Below are positions 22,199-33,824 of a stretch of 64,000 nucleotides of DNA, in pieces (the stretch's first letter is position 1; each line of letters begins with the position of its first letter). A program made the position numbers and the translations under genes. Under the pieces are notes generated by a model. It saw only the letters and a program-made list of their open reading frames with translations. It did not search any database and had not been told where the DNA came from. This DNA is from Paragyromitra xinjiangensis (taxonomy: Eukaryota; Ascomycota; Pezizomycetes; Pezizales; Discinaceae), in the NCBI GenBank assembly GCA_038503065.1, contig JBCAMK010000020.1:868001-932000 (forward strand), given 5' to 3'.

Positions 22199-25100
22199 TC
22201 AATTCATTTCCTGAAGATTGGCGTTAGACACTATGTTGAGATATTTGTTTGATGAGAGTGTCGCTAATTGATTCTCGCTGATCAAGTGCAAGAGATCAAG
22301 ATGGTTGGTATTGAGGAGAATCGCCTGATACCAGCTTTTGCCCCAGTTCGGACGAGTTGAACCATTCAGGGTGCAGTCGAGAGCAAGGTGCGGTGAGGAA
22401 TTCAATGCGCCGCAAGGACATGTGGAGGGGGGGGAAAGAGGATTGGGGTCCACTTTGGTTTGTTGTGTACGGAGTAGTGATATCGCTCTTGCTTGAGTTC
22501 GTCGGAGAAATCGCAGAACCGAAGGAGGATTTAGGGCAACTGGGGTTTCGGTTGTTTCTTGCCATTTTCTAAGGAGGGAGATTTTAGGCTGTAATCGAAG
22601 CCAGCCTAAGGTTGTGCAAGTGTGTTGGCAGGGGGTGAGGAACAGGCCAGCCTTGGCCATGGTGTCGGCTATCTCATTGCCCGTGATGTTGGTGTGAGAT
22701 GGAGTCCATCTCCCCACAACTGGGGCATTCAAATTATGTAAGGTATGTATGTGTGCAAGGGTGGCTTTTAAAAATTGTCGATTGGAAGTGATGTTGCCCG
22801 CAAGGGCTCGGAGTGCGTTCTGGTTATCGATACATAGGTATACAGGTGTATTGTCAACCGGTAGGCGTTGGATGAGGTATTGTAGGGCTTCCTGTATCCC
22901 ATGAATCTCTGCGTCCTCGTTTTCACATTGGTGTCCCAGGTTGCAGTTGCCCTGGTATGATTGGGTGGTGTTGCCATATTGAATGCGTTGAATATTCCAG
23001 CCAGATGCTGTGACTCCATTTTCCGCTTTGGAACCGTCTGAATAAAGTACCCAGGCATTGGATAGGCTGTGAAGCCAGTCCACGTGGGTAAGGGAAGCTG
23101 ATTGTTTAGTGCCTTCAATATGTATGTTGGCGTTGTTAAGGAAGGAGTGAGAGGGTAGGGAGAGGTCTTCTAGGGGGGCACCCGATAAAAGCTGGGATAG
23201 AAGGGAGCCGACTCTTTGTAGGCCGGTACCTTTGAAATCTGTTTGGCAGAGATGTTGCTGGAGGGTCTTGTGTAAAGGGTGATTTGGATTGCGTAGCAGG
23301 CGGATTCCATATGTTTGTGTTCGCATATCGAGCAATAAGTTGAGGGGGGCTAAGCCAGCCTCAGGTAGTAATTTGTGTATCGGAGTGTATTTGGGTAGGC
23401 TAGTGATGAGTCGGGCTGCCCGGTGGTAGGTGGGTGAAAGTCTGTCAAGGATGCTTTGAGTGCCTGTCCACCAGACTTCAGAGCCGTAGAGTGCGGCAGG
23501 GAGTATTATGGTGAGGGTTAGTTGGTGGATTAGGTTAGGAGTGGGACCTTTATCTTTGATAAGGTTGTTGACGAGGTATAGGGAGGTCCTTAGTCGGGAT
23601 GCAGCTTGTTGGCAATGGGTATGAAAATTTAATCGTTGATCAAGGAGGATACCCAGAGTCTTGATATAAGGGGAGGGGGCAATATTTGTGTCGAAAAGCT
23701 TGATGGTTTGGGTGGAAGGGTGAGAAGTGCTTGTGGCCACCAGGTGGATTAACTCCGTTTTTGGTTGGGAAAAGGTTATATTGAGAAAAGAAGCTCGAAG
23801 AATTTTGGCTGCATGTCTTTCGGTTAAGCGTTTTGTGGCGAAGGCGGGTGTTTTTACTAATTGTAAGGCAGTATCATCGTCTATGTATATCATAGAAAAT
23901 TCTGTGGGATGGGGATTGGATGGCGGGTCCAATGCAGCAGCATAGATGACAAAGGCAATTGAAGATAAGGGGGAGCCTTGTGGGAGCCCCACTTGTAAAG
24001 GTTGAGGGGTTTCAAGCTCCTTGTTGATGCGGAAGGCCAGAGTTCGGTTCGTGGTGAAGCTGGACATCCATTTGACTCACCAGGTGGGAAAGGTATAATG
24101 TTCTAATATCTTTATAAGATGAGGGTGAGAAACACAGTTAAAGGCGCCGTCAATGTCTGTTGCTAAAATTGTTGGGCATAAGGGTGCTCGTGAGGCTTTC
24201 CTGTCGTTCCCGAGGGTGGGGATGAGCACCTGTTTTTGGGCAATGGTAAGAATGTGATGTAGGGAGTCAGTAGCGGAAACTCCTGTTCTGGCTCCAGTGT
24301 GGTGAGGTTGAATAGCTCCATTCAGTGTGGTGCATGTTTCGAGCTTTTTGGCCACTATTTTTTCCAATAGTTTGCCAAAGCAGGAAAGTAGGGAAACTGG
24401 GCGGTAGCTTTTGGGAGAGGAATAATCGGCTTTGTTTGACTTAGGGATGGGAACGCAATGTGTGATTTTCCACATTTCAGGCATGTGGCCAAGGTGCAGA
24501 AGGTTGTTGAATAAAGAAGTTAAGATGGCGGGGCGAGCTCGGTGTGTTTCCCGTAGGGTGATGTAATTAAACCCATCCGGGCCGACTGCTGTTCGCATGT
24601 TGGATTTGTGTAGGAGGATGTCAATTTCTTCCGCTGAGGTGGCGTAGGGGAATTGGCTGGTGTCGGAAGTAGGAAGAGGTAGGAAATGAGGGGGAAATTG
24701 GGGTGGGGTGATTTGTGGTGGAAAGAAAGTTTGGCGAAAGGCTTTGCCGATTGCTTCGTTGTCTTCCTGTTGATTGATGGGGGGAATGTTGGGTTTATTT
24801 CTGGCTGAAGCGCCATTCATTAGGTTCCAGGCAGAACTGGGACTGATGTCCTTAATGGATCTGTGCCAGTGATCCCATTTAGCGAGGGTTATTTCGGTTT
24901 TGTAAATTTTGCGAATGGAATTGGCTAATGTTCTGAAGTGTGGTGGAGAATTGGGTTTCCTGGCTTCTGATTCCACCCAGGCAAGTTTTCTCTTTATTTT
25001 GCGGAGGTTGGGCGTCCACCAGGACTTGGCATAGGTTCTAGGTTTGGATAAGGGGATAGCGCATTCCACAGCTTGGTTGATGACGCTGACGATGTGGGAT

Positions 25101-25930
25101 AGGGTTTGGTTGGCTGTTGTTTCGTTTTGATAGTTGGAGGGGATGATTGCGTCCCTGATGATTTGCTGGAACTGTGGCCAATCTGCTTTAGAGTAGAGGC
25201 GTCGACTTGTGTATTCCGGCGGATGAATGTAGAGCGTGGTGTATAATGATACATGATCAGAATTATGGGGGCAGGTTGAAGGTGCAGACCAGGGGCCGCA
25301 GACGTCGGATAGGCCCCGGGCGAGGGTAAGGTCAAGGATAGAAGGTTGATTGCCATTTCTAGGAAAGTGGGTGTAAGTTCCAGGTTTATTTAAAAGGCGG
25401 AAGTTGTTGTCCTCAAGCCATTCCGTGATTAAATTGGTTATGGAGATGCGCTTGGAAAATAGGTATGCGTGAGTGTCGGCTTTGGGGCCATACCACCATG
25501 GATGGTGTAGGTTGAAATCTCCTGCTAGTATGGTGTTGCGATGAAAGTGATGTGTGAGGAGGGGGAGATGGTTGTCGCTCTGGCGTGGTTGAATGTAGAT
25601 GTTGCAGAGTTCCATTGTGAGATGAGGAAGTTTGATGAGTAGGGAGATAATGTTCGGATTCGGTGATAAAGTTGTGATTATTTTTGTGTTTTTTAAATTT
25701 TTCTTGATATAAGTGACTACTTTTGATGATGGGGAAGGAAAGTATGCGTCAGAGCTTTGCGAAATTGGAGGAAATTTGTCATGATCTAGCCAGGGTTCCT
25801 GGAGCATGAGGATTAGGGAGTGTTGTGAGCGATTGAAATCTAAAATTGCTGATAATGTGGAGGCCTGTCCTTTGGCGCAGTTCAGCTGCTGCACTGTGGC
25901 TATGCCTAGTTGGAGTGGTTGTGTCTGCAT
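22199..25930 (-). pseudogene. LINE ORF2 (EEP-RT-RNase H), A4, one nonsense codon
   Basis: The frame covers 1243 codons, with a single TGA at 24079-24077 in place of the Cys in FPTWCVKWM, inside the RT domain between motifs A and B. All catalytic motifs are otherwise present: QEPWL, GDFNLHHPWWYG and SDH; TDIDGAF, GLPQGSPLSS and YIDDDTA; YSDGSKAENG, AEIHGIQEAL, IDNQNAL and TPSHTN. This stop is a T-to-A change, unlike most in the array. It is the best-preserved subfamily II ORF2 here. Confidence 0.9.
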
Positions 25931-27344
25931 TAAGCAGTGGTGGTGGTGGTTCGGGAGGATTTGAGGCTCTCAGTGAGCTTGGTGTAGGCGATACAGACCT
26001 TGCGTTCATAGGCTTTATGGCCTTGGTTGCAGTTAGCGCAGCGGATTGGAGGGTGGGTGCATTTGGCACCAGCTGGGCATCCAGAAGTGGTGCACGGGTG
26101 TTTGAAGGTTTCGTGTGCCTCGGCACAGACGGCGCATTTGAGATCGTTCTTGCAGGTTTGCTGGTGGTGTCCATAGGCCTGGCATTTCCTGCATTGCGTG
26201 GTGGGGGAAACTGCGATGTATTCCTGTACTCTGCAGAAGGAATTGAAGAGTGGGATTTGTGAAAGTCCCAGGGTTTCCATGGTGAATTTTTGTGGAAGGG
26301 CGATGACAATGGCAGAATGGGTTTTGTTGGCTCTAGCCTCTGGGGTTGTGAGCCATCTGGGGGTTTGAGCAAGGGTGAACGTGGGGACGGAGATGGACAT
26401 TTGTTCCGCTACTTCAGCCATTGTTGCCTTGGTAGGGATGCCATGGATTATGAATTTGGACCATTTAGAATTTGGTCTGGCTTCACCGAGTGGGATCTTG
26501 AGCAGTGTGCATGCTGTTTCGATTTCCTTCTGATATGCCTGGCAGATTTGTTCGGCGGATTCGTCAGGTCGGATGGTAAGGACAAAGTTGTGTCTCGCGG
26601 TTTTGGTGCACAATAGAACGGAGGTATTGCGTGGGGCAAGTTCCTTGTTGATGGCTGCGAGGAGTGAGGAGTTGTCAATGGAGGGTGGTACATCAGCAGA
26701 GGTTTCCAAAATGATTTGTCTGTTGATGGTGGTGAATTGTGGTTGAAATAGTTTGGGAGGGAGGGCTTTCTTCTTCTTGTTGCCCTTGTTGACCTTGGTG
26801 AATGGGGCAGCAGGAGCGTTCGCAGCTTGTGCGTAAGTCATGGGATTCCCATCATTAAGGAGAGGAGTTTGGGGTTTCTGGGTTGTTTTTGTTGTTGGGG
26901 TTTTTGTTGGTTGCTGGCTGGTGTGGGAGTGCGAGAGGATTGGTTCGTGTTCTTCTCGATGTTGCGAAAAGCTCCAGCCATGTTGTTGATGGTGGTGGAC
27001 AATTTGCCAACCATTTCTTGAAGGATCTTAGTTTGATCCGTGAGCCTGAGGATGTCATTTTCCTGCATGGCCACTTTGGCGAGGAGGAGGATCTTGTTTT
27101 CCTCAGTTTGGGTGTTGAGGCGGGCAAAGCTGGATTTCAACAGCCATGTTGTGAATTGTTTGGTATTGCCGTCATCAGGGATCTCGGGCATGTAGTCTTC
27201 GGTGACTGAGAAGTCGCGAAGCCAGTTGGGAGTGGAGTCGTCAGGAAGCTCGTGCATTAGAGCTTCATCATGGTACTGCGAGTCGGTGGTGAGGCCCTGA
27301 GGACCGGTGTTAAAGAGAGATTAAGCAGTGGAGGATTCAGCCAT
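25930..27344 (-). pseudogene. LINE ORF1, A4, early stop and frameshift
   Basis: It starts at ATG 27344. Codon 8 is TAA (27323-27321; Gln in STAQSL, C-to-T). A frameshift at about 26880-26900 in the CAA-rich linker moves the frame. From 26841 the correct frame is open to the TAA at 25930 and encodes the basic patch, the central region and all three knuckles. Confidence 0.9.
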
Positions 27345-27663
27345 CTTTGTGGGTGATCCTGAGCGTGCGGGTGCTGGGGAAGTGTTGGAGAGGGTGCGCT
27401 TCTTGCCGATGAGGGGGAGGGTAAAGTTGGTTCCAAAGGTCACCAGCTTCACGGGGGATGGGGATGGGGTGCGGGATCTCCTGGGAGGAGTTGAGGGCAG
27501 ATCCAGGATGAAATGGGGCGTAGCGCCCGATGAAAGTGTTTGGGTGCGGGGAAGTGGTGATAAATGAAGCCGAAGAGTTAAAGACTTTTTGCTGTGTGTA
27601 ACGCCGTTGCAATGTAGAACTGGTGTTTTGCAGGGATCTTTTTACTCGTGCAGGATGGTGTCC

Positions 27664-27720
27664 AATTTCCAATTTCCAATTTCAATTTATTTTAGACAGT
27701 CGCTAACCTAACTAGCTACT
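27664..27720 (-). repeat. A5/A4 junction: 3' heptamers and hairpin
   Basis: The hairpin is at 27720-27698. Its stem is AGT/ACT, an A-G mismatch, then GCTAG/TTAGC (last pair G-U), with loop TTAGG. It is followed by AAAATAAATTG and three heptamers. Subfamily I. Confidence 0.9.
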
Positions 27721-27918
27721 GAATGGCACGCGTATATGAAATACATGACCTCAACCGCCGCCAGCCTCAACTTCCCCTGAATAAAACTAAAAGAAAATAC
27801 AAAACATATACCCGAAACTCACTCCCAAATAACATAACAATATAAAAATTTTAAAGAAATAATCTCCCAACTGACCGGAAACAAAGGAAAAACTTCCCCC
27901 GCCCGGTTCAACAAGAAA

Positions 27919-30900
27919 TCAATTCAACTCTAGCAGATTGGTGTTAGACACCGTGTTAAGATAATCGTTCGATGAAATTGTGGCTAACTCGTTCTCCTTG
28001 ATAAAATGTAGGAGGTCGAGGTGATTGTTATTGAGGAGGATGGCCTGATACCAGTTAATGCCCCAGGATGGCCGCGAAGTGGCGTTGAGGGTGCAGTTAA
28101 GAGCAAGGTGAGGTGAAGAGTTAATCATGCCACATGCACATATGGATGGGGGGTTGAGGGGATTTGGGTCCGCCTTGGTTTGTTGAGTGCGAAGTAGCGA
28201 AATTGCTTTCGCTTGCGTTCGTCGAAGGAAGCGCAACATGGTAGGAGGGTGTAAGGCAACTGGTGTTTCGGTTGTGGATTGCCATGCTTTTAGTAAGCTG
28301 AGTTTGGGTTGTAGGCGGAGCCAGCCTAGAGTGGTGCAAGTATGTTTGCATTGAGAGGCAAGGAGGCCTTGTTTGGCCATGGAATCTGCTATCTCGTTGC
28401 CTGGGATATTGGTGTGTGATGGTGTCCAACGTCCCATGACTGTTGAATTCAGATTGTGGAGAGTTTGAATGTGATGTAGTGAATCTTTGAGGAACTGTCG
28501 GTTCGATGTGGGGTGGCCTGCAAGGGAACGGAGGGCGTTTTGATTATCGACGCAGAGGTAAACCAATGTGTTATCTGCTTGAAGGTTGTGGATGAGATAG
28601 TGCAGGGCTTCTTGGATTCCATGAATCTCTGCATCTTCGTTCTCGCATTGGTGTCCCAGGTTGCAATTGCCTTGGAAAGAAGCTGTAGTGGTGCCGTATT
28701 GAATGAATTGAATGTTCCATCCAGATGCGGTAATTCCGTCTTCTGATTTGGATCCATCGGAATATAGTACCCAGGCTTTGGAGAGACTGTGAAGCCAGTC
28801 CATGTGGGTGAGTGTGGCGGATTGTTTAGTGCCCTCTATATAGATATCAGAATCGCTGAGGAAAGGGTGGAGAGGTAAGGATGGATCTTCGTGTGGGGGA
28901 CCAGATGATAATAGCTTGGATAAGAGGGAGCCAACTCTCTGTAGTCCAGTGCCTTTAAAATCTGTGGGGTGGAGGTGGGCAAGGAGTTTTCGGTGTAGTG
29001 GATGATTGGGATTTCTGAGAATGCGGATGCCATAGCTTTGTGTCCGCATGTCAAGTAGGAGGTTGAGGGGGGCTAAACCCGCCTCAGGTAGGAGTTTGTG
29101 GATGGGAGTAAACTTTGGAACGCCGGAGATGAGACGGGCGGCATGGTGATAAGCAGGCGCAATCCTGTCTAATATGCTTTGAGTGCCCGTCCACCACACT
29201 TCGGAGCCATAAAGTGCGGCTGGGAGGATGATGGTGAGGGTGAGTTGGTGTATTAAATTGGGTGTGGGTCCTTTGTCCTTGATGAGGTTGTTCACCAAGT
29301 ATAGGGAGGTTCTAAGGCGGGAGGCTGCTTGTTGGCTGTGGGTGTGAAAATTTAATCTCTGGTCTAGGCGGATGCCTAGAGTCTTGATGTGTGGGGAGGG
29401 GAATGTTTCCGTATCGAAGATTTTAATTGGTTGTGAAGGGGGGTGAGAAGTGCTTGTGGCGATGAGGTGAATTAACTCAGTCTTCGCTTGTGAAAAAGTG
29501 ATGTTTAAGAAGGAAGCGCGGAGTGTTTTGGCGGTGTGTCTTTCGGCTAATTGTTTGGTAGCGAAGGCAGGAGTTTTCGCTAATTGAAAGGCAGTGTCAT
29601 CATCGATATAGATGGTGGAAGATTCAGTTGGATGAGGGTCAGTGGGGGGGTCAAGTGCAGCAGCATAAATAACAAATGCTATGGAAGAAAGGGGGGAGCC
29701 TTGTTGGAGTCCAACTAATAATGGTTGGGGGATTTCCAATTCATTATTGATTCGGAAGGCTAGCTTGCGATTTGAAGTGAAGCTGTGCATCCATTTAACG
29801 CACCATGCTGGAAAGTTGTAATGCTCGAGGATATTGATGAGATGAGGGTGTGAGACACAGTTGAAAGCGCCATCGATATCAGTGGCTAGGATAGAGGGGC
29901 GGAGAGGGGCTCTTGAAGCTTTCCTGTCGTTGCCCAGGGTGGGGATGAGGACTTGCTTCTGAGCCGTGGTAAGGATTATGTGTAGGGAGTGAGTGGCAGA
30001 TATGCCTGTTCTGGCTCCTGTGTGGTGTGGTTGTATGGAGCCATTTAAAGTGGCGCATTTTTCGAGTCTTTTGGCGACTATCTTCTCTAAAAGTTTGCCG
30101 AAGCAGGAGAGGAGGGAAACTTGGCGATAGCTTTTGGGGGAGGAATAGTCAGCTTTATTTGATTTTGGAATGGGTACGCAATGGGTGATTTTCCATTGTT
30201 CAGGCATGATTCCAAGCTGGAGTAAATTATTAAAAAGTATGGTAAATAGGGAAGGTCGGGCTCGGTGAGTTTCGCGCAAGGTGATGTAATTGATGCCGTC
30301 AGGGCCAACTGCTGTACGCATGGTGGATCTGTGGAGCAACAGGTCAATTTCCTCCACTGAAACTAGATAGGGGAAGGAAGTGGTGTCGGAAGTGGGTGTT
30401 TTTAAGAAGTTGGGTGGAAAATTAGGTGGAATTGTTTGTGGAGGAAAGAAGGTATTGCGGAAGGCCATGGCAATGCCTTCGTTGCTTTCTTGTTGGGCAA
30501 TGGATGGTATGTTGGGTTTGTTTCTTGCTGACACGCTATTAAGTAGGTTCCAGGCTGAGCTTGGACTGATATCCTTAAGGGAGCGGTGCCAGTGATCCCA
30601 TTTGGCGAGGGTGATTTCGGCTTTGTATGTCTTGCGGATGGAAATGGCGATTGCTCTGAAGTGGGGGGGGGAATTAAGTTTTCTGGTTTCCGATTCGATC
30701 CAGGATAACTTTCTTTTCAGCTTGCTTATGTTTGGAGTCCACCAGGTTTTGGCGTAAGTCCTGGGTTTAGAAAGGGGGACTGTTTCTTCTACGGCCCCGT
30801 TGATGAGGTTGGTGATGTGGGGTAGGGTGGAGGTGGCCGTTTCCTCATTCCTGAATACCAGGGGTATGGCTGCGTCTTTTATGACTTGGTGGAATGCTGG

Positions 30901-31653
30901 CCAGTTGGTTTTGGAATATAGGCGTCTGCTGGTGTATTCAGGTGGATGTATATAGAGGGTGGTGTGTAGGGTGATGTGATCAGAATTGTGGAGGCAAGTG
31001 GATGGGGCGGACCAGGGTCCGCAGACGTTGGATAGGCCACGGGCTAAAGTGAGGTCCACGATGGATGGCTGGTTTCCATTTCTAGGGAAGTGAGTGAGGG
31101 TACCAGGTTTGTTGAGAAGGCGGAAGTCCATGTTTTCCATCCATTCGGTGATGGTGTTGGTTATGGATATGCGTTGGGAGAAGAGGTATTGTCGGGTTTC
31201 TGCAATGTGACCATACCACCGTGGGTGGTGGAGATTGAAGTCGCCCGCTAGTAATGTGTTGTGGTGAAACTGATGTGTGAGGAGTGGTAGGTGATTGTCG
31301 CTTGTGCGTGGTTGGATGTATATGTTGCAAACTTCAAAAGTTAAATGTGGCAGTTTAATAAGAAGCGAGATAATATTGGGATTTGGTGCTAGTGTGGTTG
31401 TTATTTTTGTGTTTTTGAGGTTTTTCTTAATATATATAACAACTTTGCATGACGTGGAAGGAAAGAAAGCGTCAGAGCTTTGTGAAATTGGAGGAAGGTC
31501 GTCATGGTCGAGCCAGGGTTCCTGGAGCATGAGAATTAGGGAGGTTGGTGTTTGATTATGATTCATGATTGCTGATAAAGTCGAGGCCTGTCCTTTGGCG
31601 CAGTTCAGCTGCTGCACCTTGGCTATGCCTGGTGTGGATGGTTGTGGCTGCAT
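27919..31653 (-). CDS. LINE ORF2 (endonuclease-RT-RNase H), A5, uninterrupted
   Basis: This is a 1244-aa polyprotein. The AP-like endonuclease (residues about 10-230) has N17 in QLNC, E45 in QEPW, Y112, D138/N140 in GDFN and S224-D225-H226. The RT (about 430-720) has TDIDGAF near 590 and YIDDD near 680. RNase H (about 955-1095) has YSDGSK, AEIHG, CVDNQN and TPSHTN...GNEIAD. A CX1CX7HX4C finger lies near 1170-1185. It would nick target DNA, reverse transcribe the LINE RNA and degrade the template. Oddities: RT motif B reads GLQQGSP where the other copies have GLPQGSP; PVSLL is QVSLL; the endonuclease has HHPRWYGH instead of HHPWWYGP. Being open does not prove activity. Translation probably depends on the TAATG overlap with ORF1, which in A5 is disrupted upstream. 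Confidence 0.92.
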   Translation of the reverse strand: MQPQPSTPGIAKVQQLNCAKGQASTLSAIMNHNQTPTSLILMLQEPWLDHDDLPPISQSSDAFFPSTSCKVVIYIKKNLKNTKITTTLAPNPNIISLLIKLPHLTFEVCNIYIQPRTSDNHLPLLTHQFHHNTLLAGDFNLHHPRWYGHIAETRQYLFSQRISITNTITEWMENMDFRLLNKPGTLTHFPRNGNQPSIVDLTLARGLSNVCGPWSAPSTCLHNSDHITLHTTLYIHPPEYTSRRLYSKTNWPAFHQVIKDAAIPLVFRNEETATSTLPHITNLINGAVEETVPLSKPRTYAKTWWTPNISKLKRKLSWIESETRKLNSPPHFRAIAISIRKTYKAEITLAKWDHWHRSLKDISPSSAWNLLNSVSARNKPNIPSIAQQESNEGIAMAFRNTFFPPQTIPPNFPPNFLKTPTSDTTSFPYLVSVEEIDLLLHRSTMRTAVGPDGINYITLRETHRARPSLFTILFNNLLQLGIMPEQWKITHCVPIPKSNKADYSSPKSYRQVSLLSCFGKLLEKIVAKRLEKCATLNGSIQPHHTGARTGISATHSLHIILTTAQKQVLIPTLGNDRKASRAPLRPSILATDIDGAFNCVSHPHLINILEHYNFPAWCVKWMHSFTSNRKLAFRINNELEIPQPLLVGLQQGSPLSSIAFVIYAAALDPPTDPHPTESSTIYIDDDTAFQLAKTPAFATKQLAERHTAKTLRASFLNITFSQAKTELIHLIATSTSHPPSQPIKIFDTETFPSPHIKTLGIRLDQRLNFHTHSQQAASRLRTSLYLVNNLIKDKGPTPNLIHQLTLTIILPAALYGSEVWWTGTQSILDRIAPAYHHAARLISGVPKFTPIHKLLPEAGLAPLNLLLDMRTQSYGIRILRNPNHPLHRKLLAHLHPTDFKGTGLQRVGSLLSKLLSSGPPHEDPSLPLHPFLSDSDIYIEGTKQSATLTHMDWLHSLSKAWVLYSDGSKSEDGITASGWNIQFIQYGTTTASFQGNCNLGHQCENEDAEIHGIQEALHYLIHNLQADNTLVYLCVDNQNALRSLAGHPTSNRQFLKDSLHHIQTLHNLNSTVMGRWTPSHTNIPGNEIADSMAKQGLLASQCKHTCTTLGWLRLQPKLSLLKAWQSTTETPVALHPPTMLRFLRRTQAKAISLLRTQQTKADPNPLNPPSICACGMINSSPHLALNCTLNATSRPSWGINWYQAILLNNNHLDLLHFIKENELATISSNDYLNTVSNTNLLELN

Positions 31654-31817
31654 TAAGAAGTGGTGGTAGTAGTTCGGGAGGATTTGAGGCTCTCAGTGAG
31701 CTTGGTGTAGCAGATACAAACTTTGCGCTCATAGGCCTTATGACCTTGGTTGCAATTGGCACAGCGAATCGTGGGGTGAGTACACTTGGAGCCAGCTGGG
31801 CATCCAGAGGTGGTACA

Positions 31818-31830
31818 CGCGTGTTTGAAG
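31818..31830. repeat. Target-site duplication of B4, left copy
   Basis: CGCGTGTTTGAAG, matched by CGGGTGTTTGAAG at 34141-34153 with one mismatch. Uninterrupted copies have a single GGGTGTTTGAAGG at this place. Confidence 0.85.
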
Positions 31831-32276
31831 ACTTTACAACTACCGACAACAACAACGCCAAAGTGACTTTTTGGTCACAACTCCACCAATACTACTCCGA
31901 TTAACGAGATTCTTGAAGATTCGGAATCAGCTCGCTGCCCCCGTTCGATCCTGCTATTGTACGTCTGGTTTACACCGGATTTGCAAAAGTTGTTGTCGAA
32001 TTCGCTGTTTTACCCCTCTTTCCCCCAAAACCACACCAAATCTTGAGATACTGCAAAACCTCATATCTCCACCAATACTACTCCGATTGACTAGACCCCG
32101 GGCTTTTTGGAGTCCCCTCACTGTGCCCGTTCGATCGCCCTCTCGTTCGCTCGGATCCGAGCAGATTTGCAGAAGTTGTTGACACTTCCTGCTCCCACCC
32201 TCCCCCACCCGCCAGGGACCCCCCCAGGGCCAAGCAACACCTCCCCCCACTACCTGTCGGTTCAGGACCCTTCACC

Positions 32277-33824
32277 ATGTCTTCCTATTCGTCCAGAGGC
32301 AGAGGGAGAGACAGAGGCTTCAGGTCTCCCTCTTCTGTGACCAGCTCACCCCAAAACTCGCTCCAAACGCCGTTTGGTGCCCCTACAACACCCCCAAACA
32401 CCCGATTTTCACCTTTGCTCCATGGAGACCCAGAGCAAACACCCACCCAAGCCCTGCCACTTCGCCCAGCAGTCCCCCTACCTCACTATGCCTCCCTGCC
32501 CGCCACAGAGCCTACAGAAAGTGGCTCTATCCTCCTGGAAGAGTCTGACTCTGACATGACGGACACTGAGGGACCCCTCACCTTCTCCACCACCCTACCA
32601 CCTGTCATCCAGATGGACAACTCAAACAGCAACCTAGATCACCTTGGTGCCATTGGCACTGGGGAGAACTACAACCCCTCCCTCTTCGCAGTGATGGATG
32701 AGCAGAACAGGCTCATCAAAGCACTCACCAAACGCGTCAAGCAGCTTGAAAAAGCTATCAACACACCCCCTCCAGCCCCTACCTTCCACAACGACCCAGC
32801 TCTAGTGGAAAAAGTGGCTACCCTCACCTCCAAGGTTGCAGACTTGGAACAGAAACGGACTCTCACAACCATTCTGACCTCTGCCAACCTCCCTCTACCT
32901 CCAGCAGCTGCTCCCCCACCAGCCACCACCTCCTGGGCTCAGGTTGCCTCCAAAAAGGCTCCCAGACCCGCCAGCAAGGCCTCCAAGCCTACCAAAACAC
33001 CAGCAAACCCCCCAAAACGCGACCGTACCCTCATCATCACCAGGAATGGTCTACCCATTCCTGATGACATCACCCCACTCCTCATTCGCAATGCAGTCAA
33101 TGCTGCCCTGGAAAGGCCATTGATTGCAGAGGTGTGATTCACACCAGCTCACCATGTGCAGCTCATTGCTGTCACCTCCACCACCTCTGACTCCCTCCTT
33201 AAGCAAAGACAGAAGCTTGAGGAAGTTGTTCGCAACACCATCCTCAATGCCAACAGCATGGAGAAGGAAGCAGTCCTGACCCAGGTTGTTGTGCACAACA
33301 TTCCCACCTCCATCCCCTCTGGCGAAGAGGGCTTCCAGCAAATCAGATCTGAGGTTGAGCAGTTTAACCCAGGCACCACCCTACTCCGCGACCCCCGCTG
33401 GCTCACTAGACCTGAGCAGAGAGAGGGGAAACAGGCATCCTCCATGGTTCTTACCATTGTGGGGAAGCAGCCTGCCACCACTGCCCTTGAGAGAGGGCTC
33501 TCCATGTTTGGACTTCGTCACAAAGTCACCAAATACCTTCGCTTTGGGCCAGAAACCCAATGTACTACCTGCCTGGCCTTTGGCCACCCACAACAACGCT
33601 GTACCAGCAAGACACCCTTCTGCAACATCTGTGCTGGGCCTCATACAGCATCCTCCCACTCCTGCGCAACCTCCTCTTGCACCATCAAGGGAGCTCCCTG
33701 CCTCCACACTATCATCCGTTGCAAGAACTGTAACGAACCGCATCGTGGTAACTTCTCTGGTTGCCTCAAACTCACCCAAGCCAAACTTAGTGCCAGCGAA
33801 CGTCAGGATCGCATGGTAACTTAA
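32277..33824 (+). pseudogene. Family B ORF1/gag-like protein, one nonsense codon
   Basis: ATG 32277 to 33824 gives 515 codons in one frame, broken only by TGA at 33135-33137, in place of the Arg in IAEVRFTPAHH. Regions in order: Ser/Arg/Gly-rich N-terminus (to about residue 20), Pro/Thr-rich, acidic (EESDSDMTDTEG), coiled coils (about 140-200), Ala/Pro/Lys linker, central region with PRWLTRPEQR, then three knuckles (CTTCLAFGHPQQRC first). The stop yields an N-terminal product of 286 aa with the coiled coil but no knuckles. The same stop occurs in B2. Confidence 0.88.

Larger units (their letters stand above)
21949..27663 (-). mobile_element. Family A LINE, array copy A4, full length
   Basis: This 5715-bp copy has subfamily II ORF2 and 3' UTR. 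ORF1 is broken by an early stop and a frameshift, and ORF2 by one stop. The leader is 27663-27345 and the 3' UTR 22198-21949, with no gene seen in either. Confidence 0.93.

Noticed and set aside
24994..25356. Pro/Ser-rich or Trp/Gly-rich frames of 60-280 aa alongside ORF1 and ORF2
   Set aside because: They overlap the recognised LINE frames, show none of the conserved motifs, and arise from base composition of the real frames.
33135..33137. Stop in B4 as the true end of a separate gene
   Set aside because: The same frame continues for over 220 codons with conserved knuckles, and B1b and B3 have CGA at this codon.
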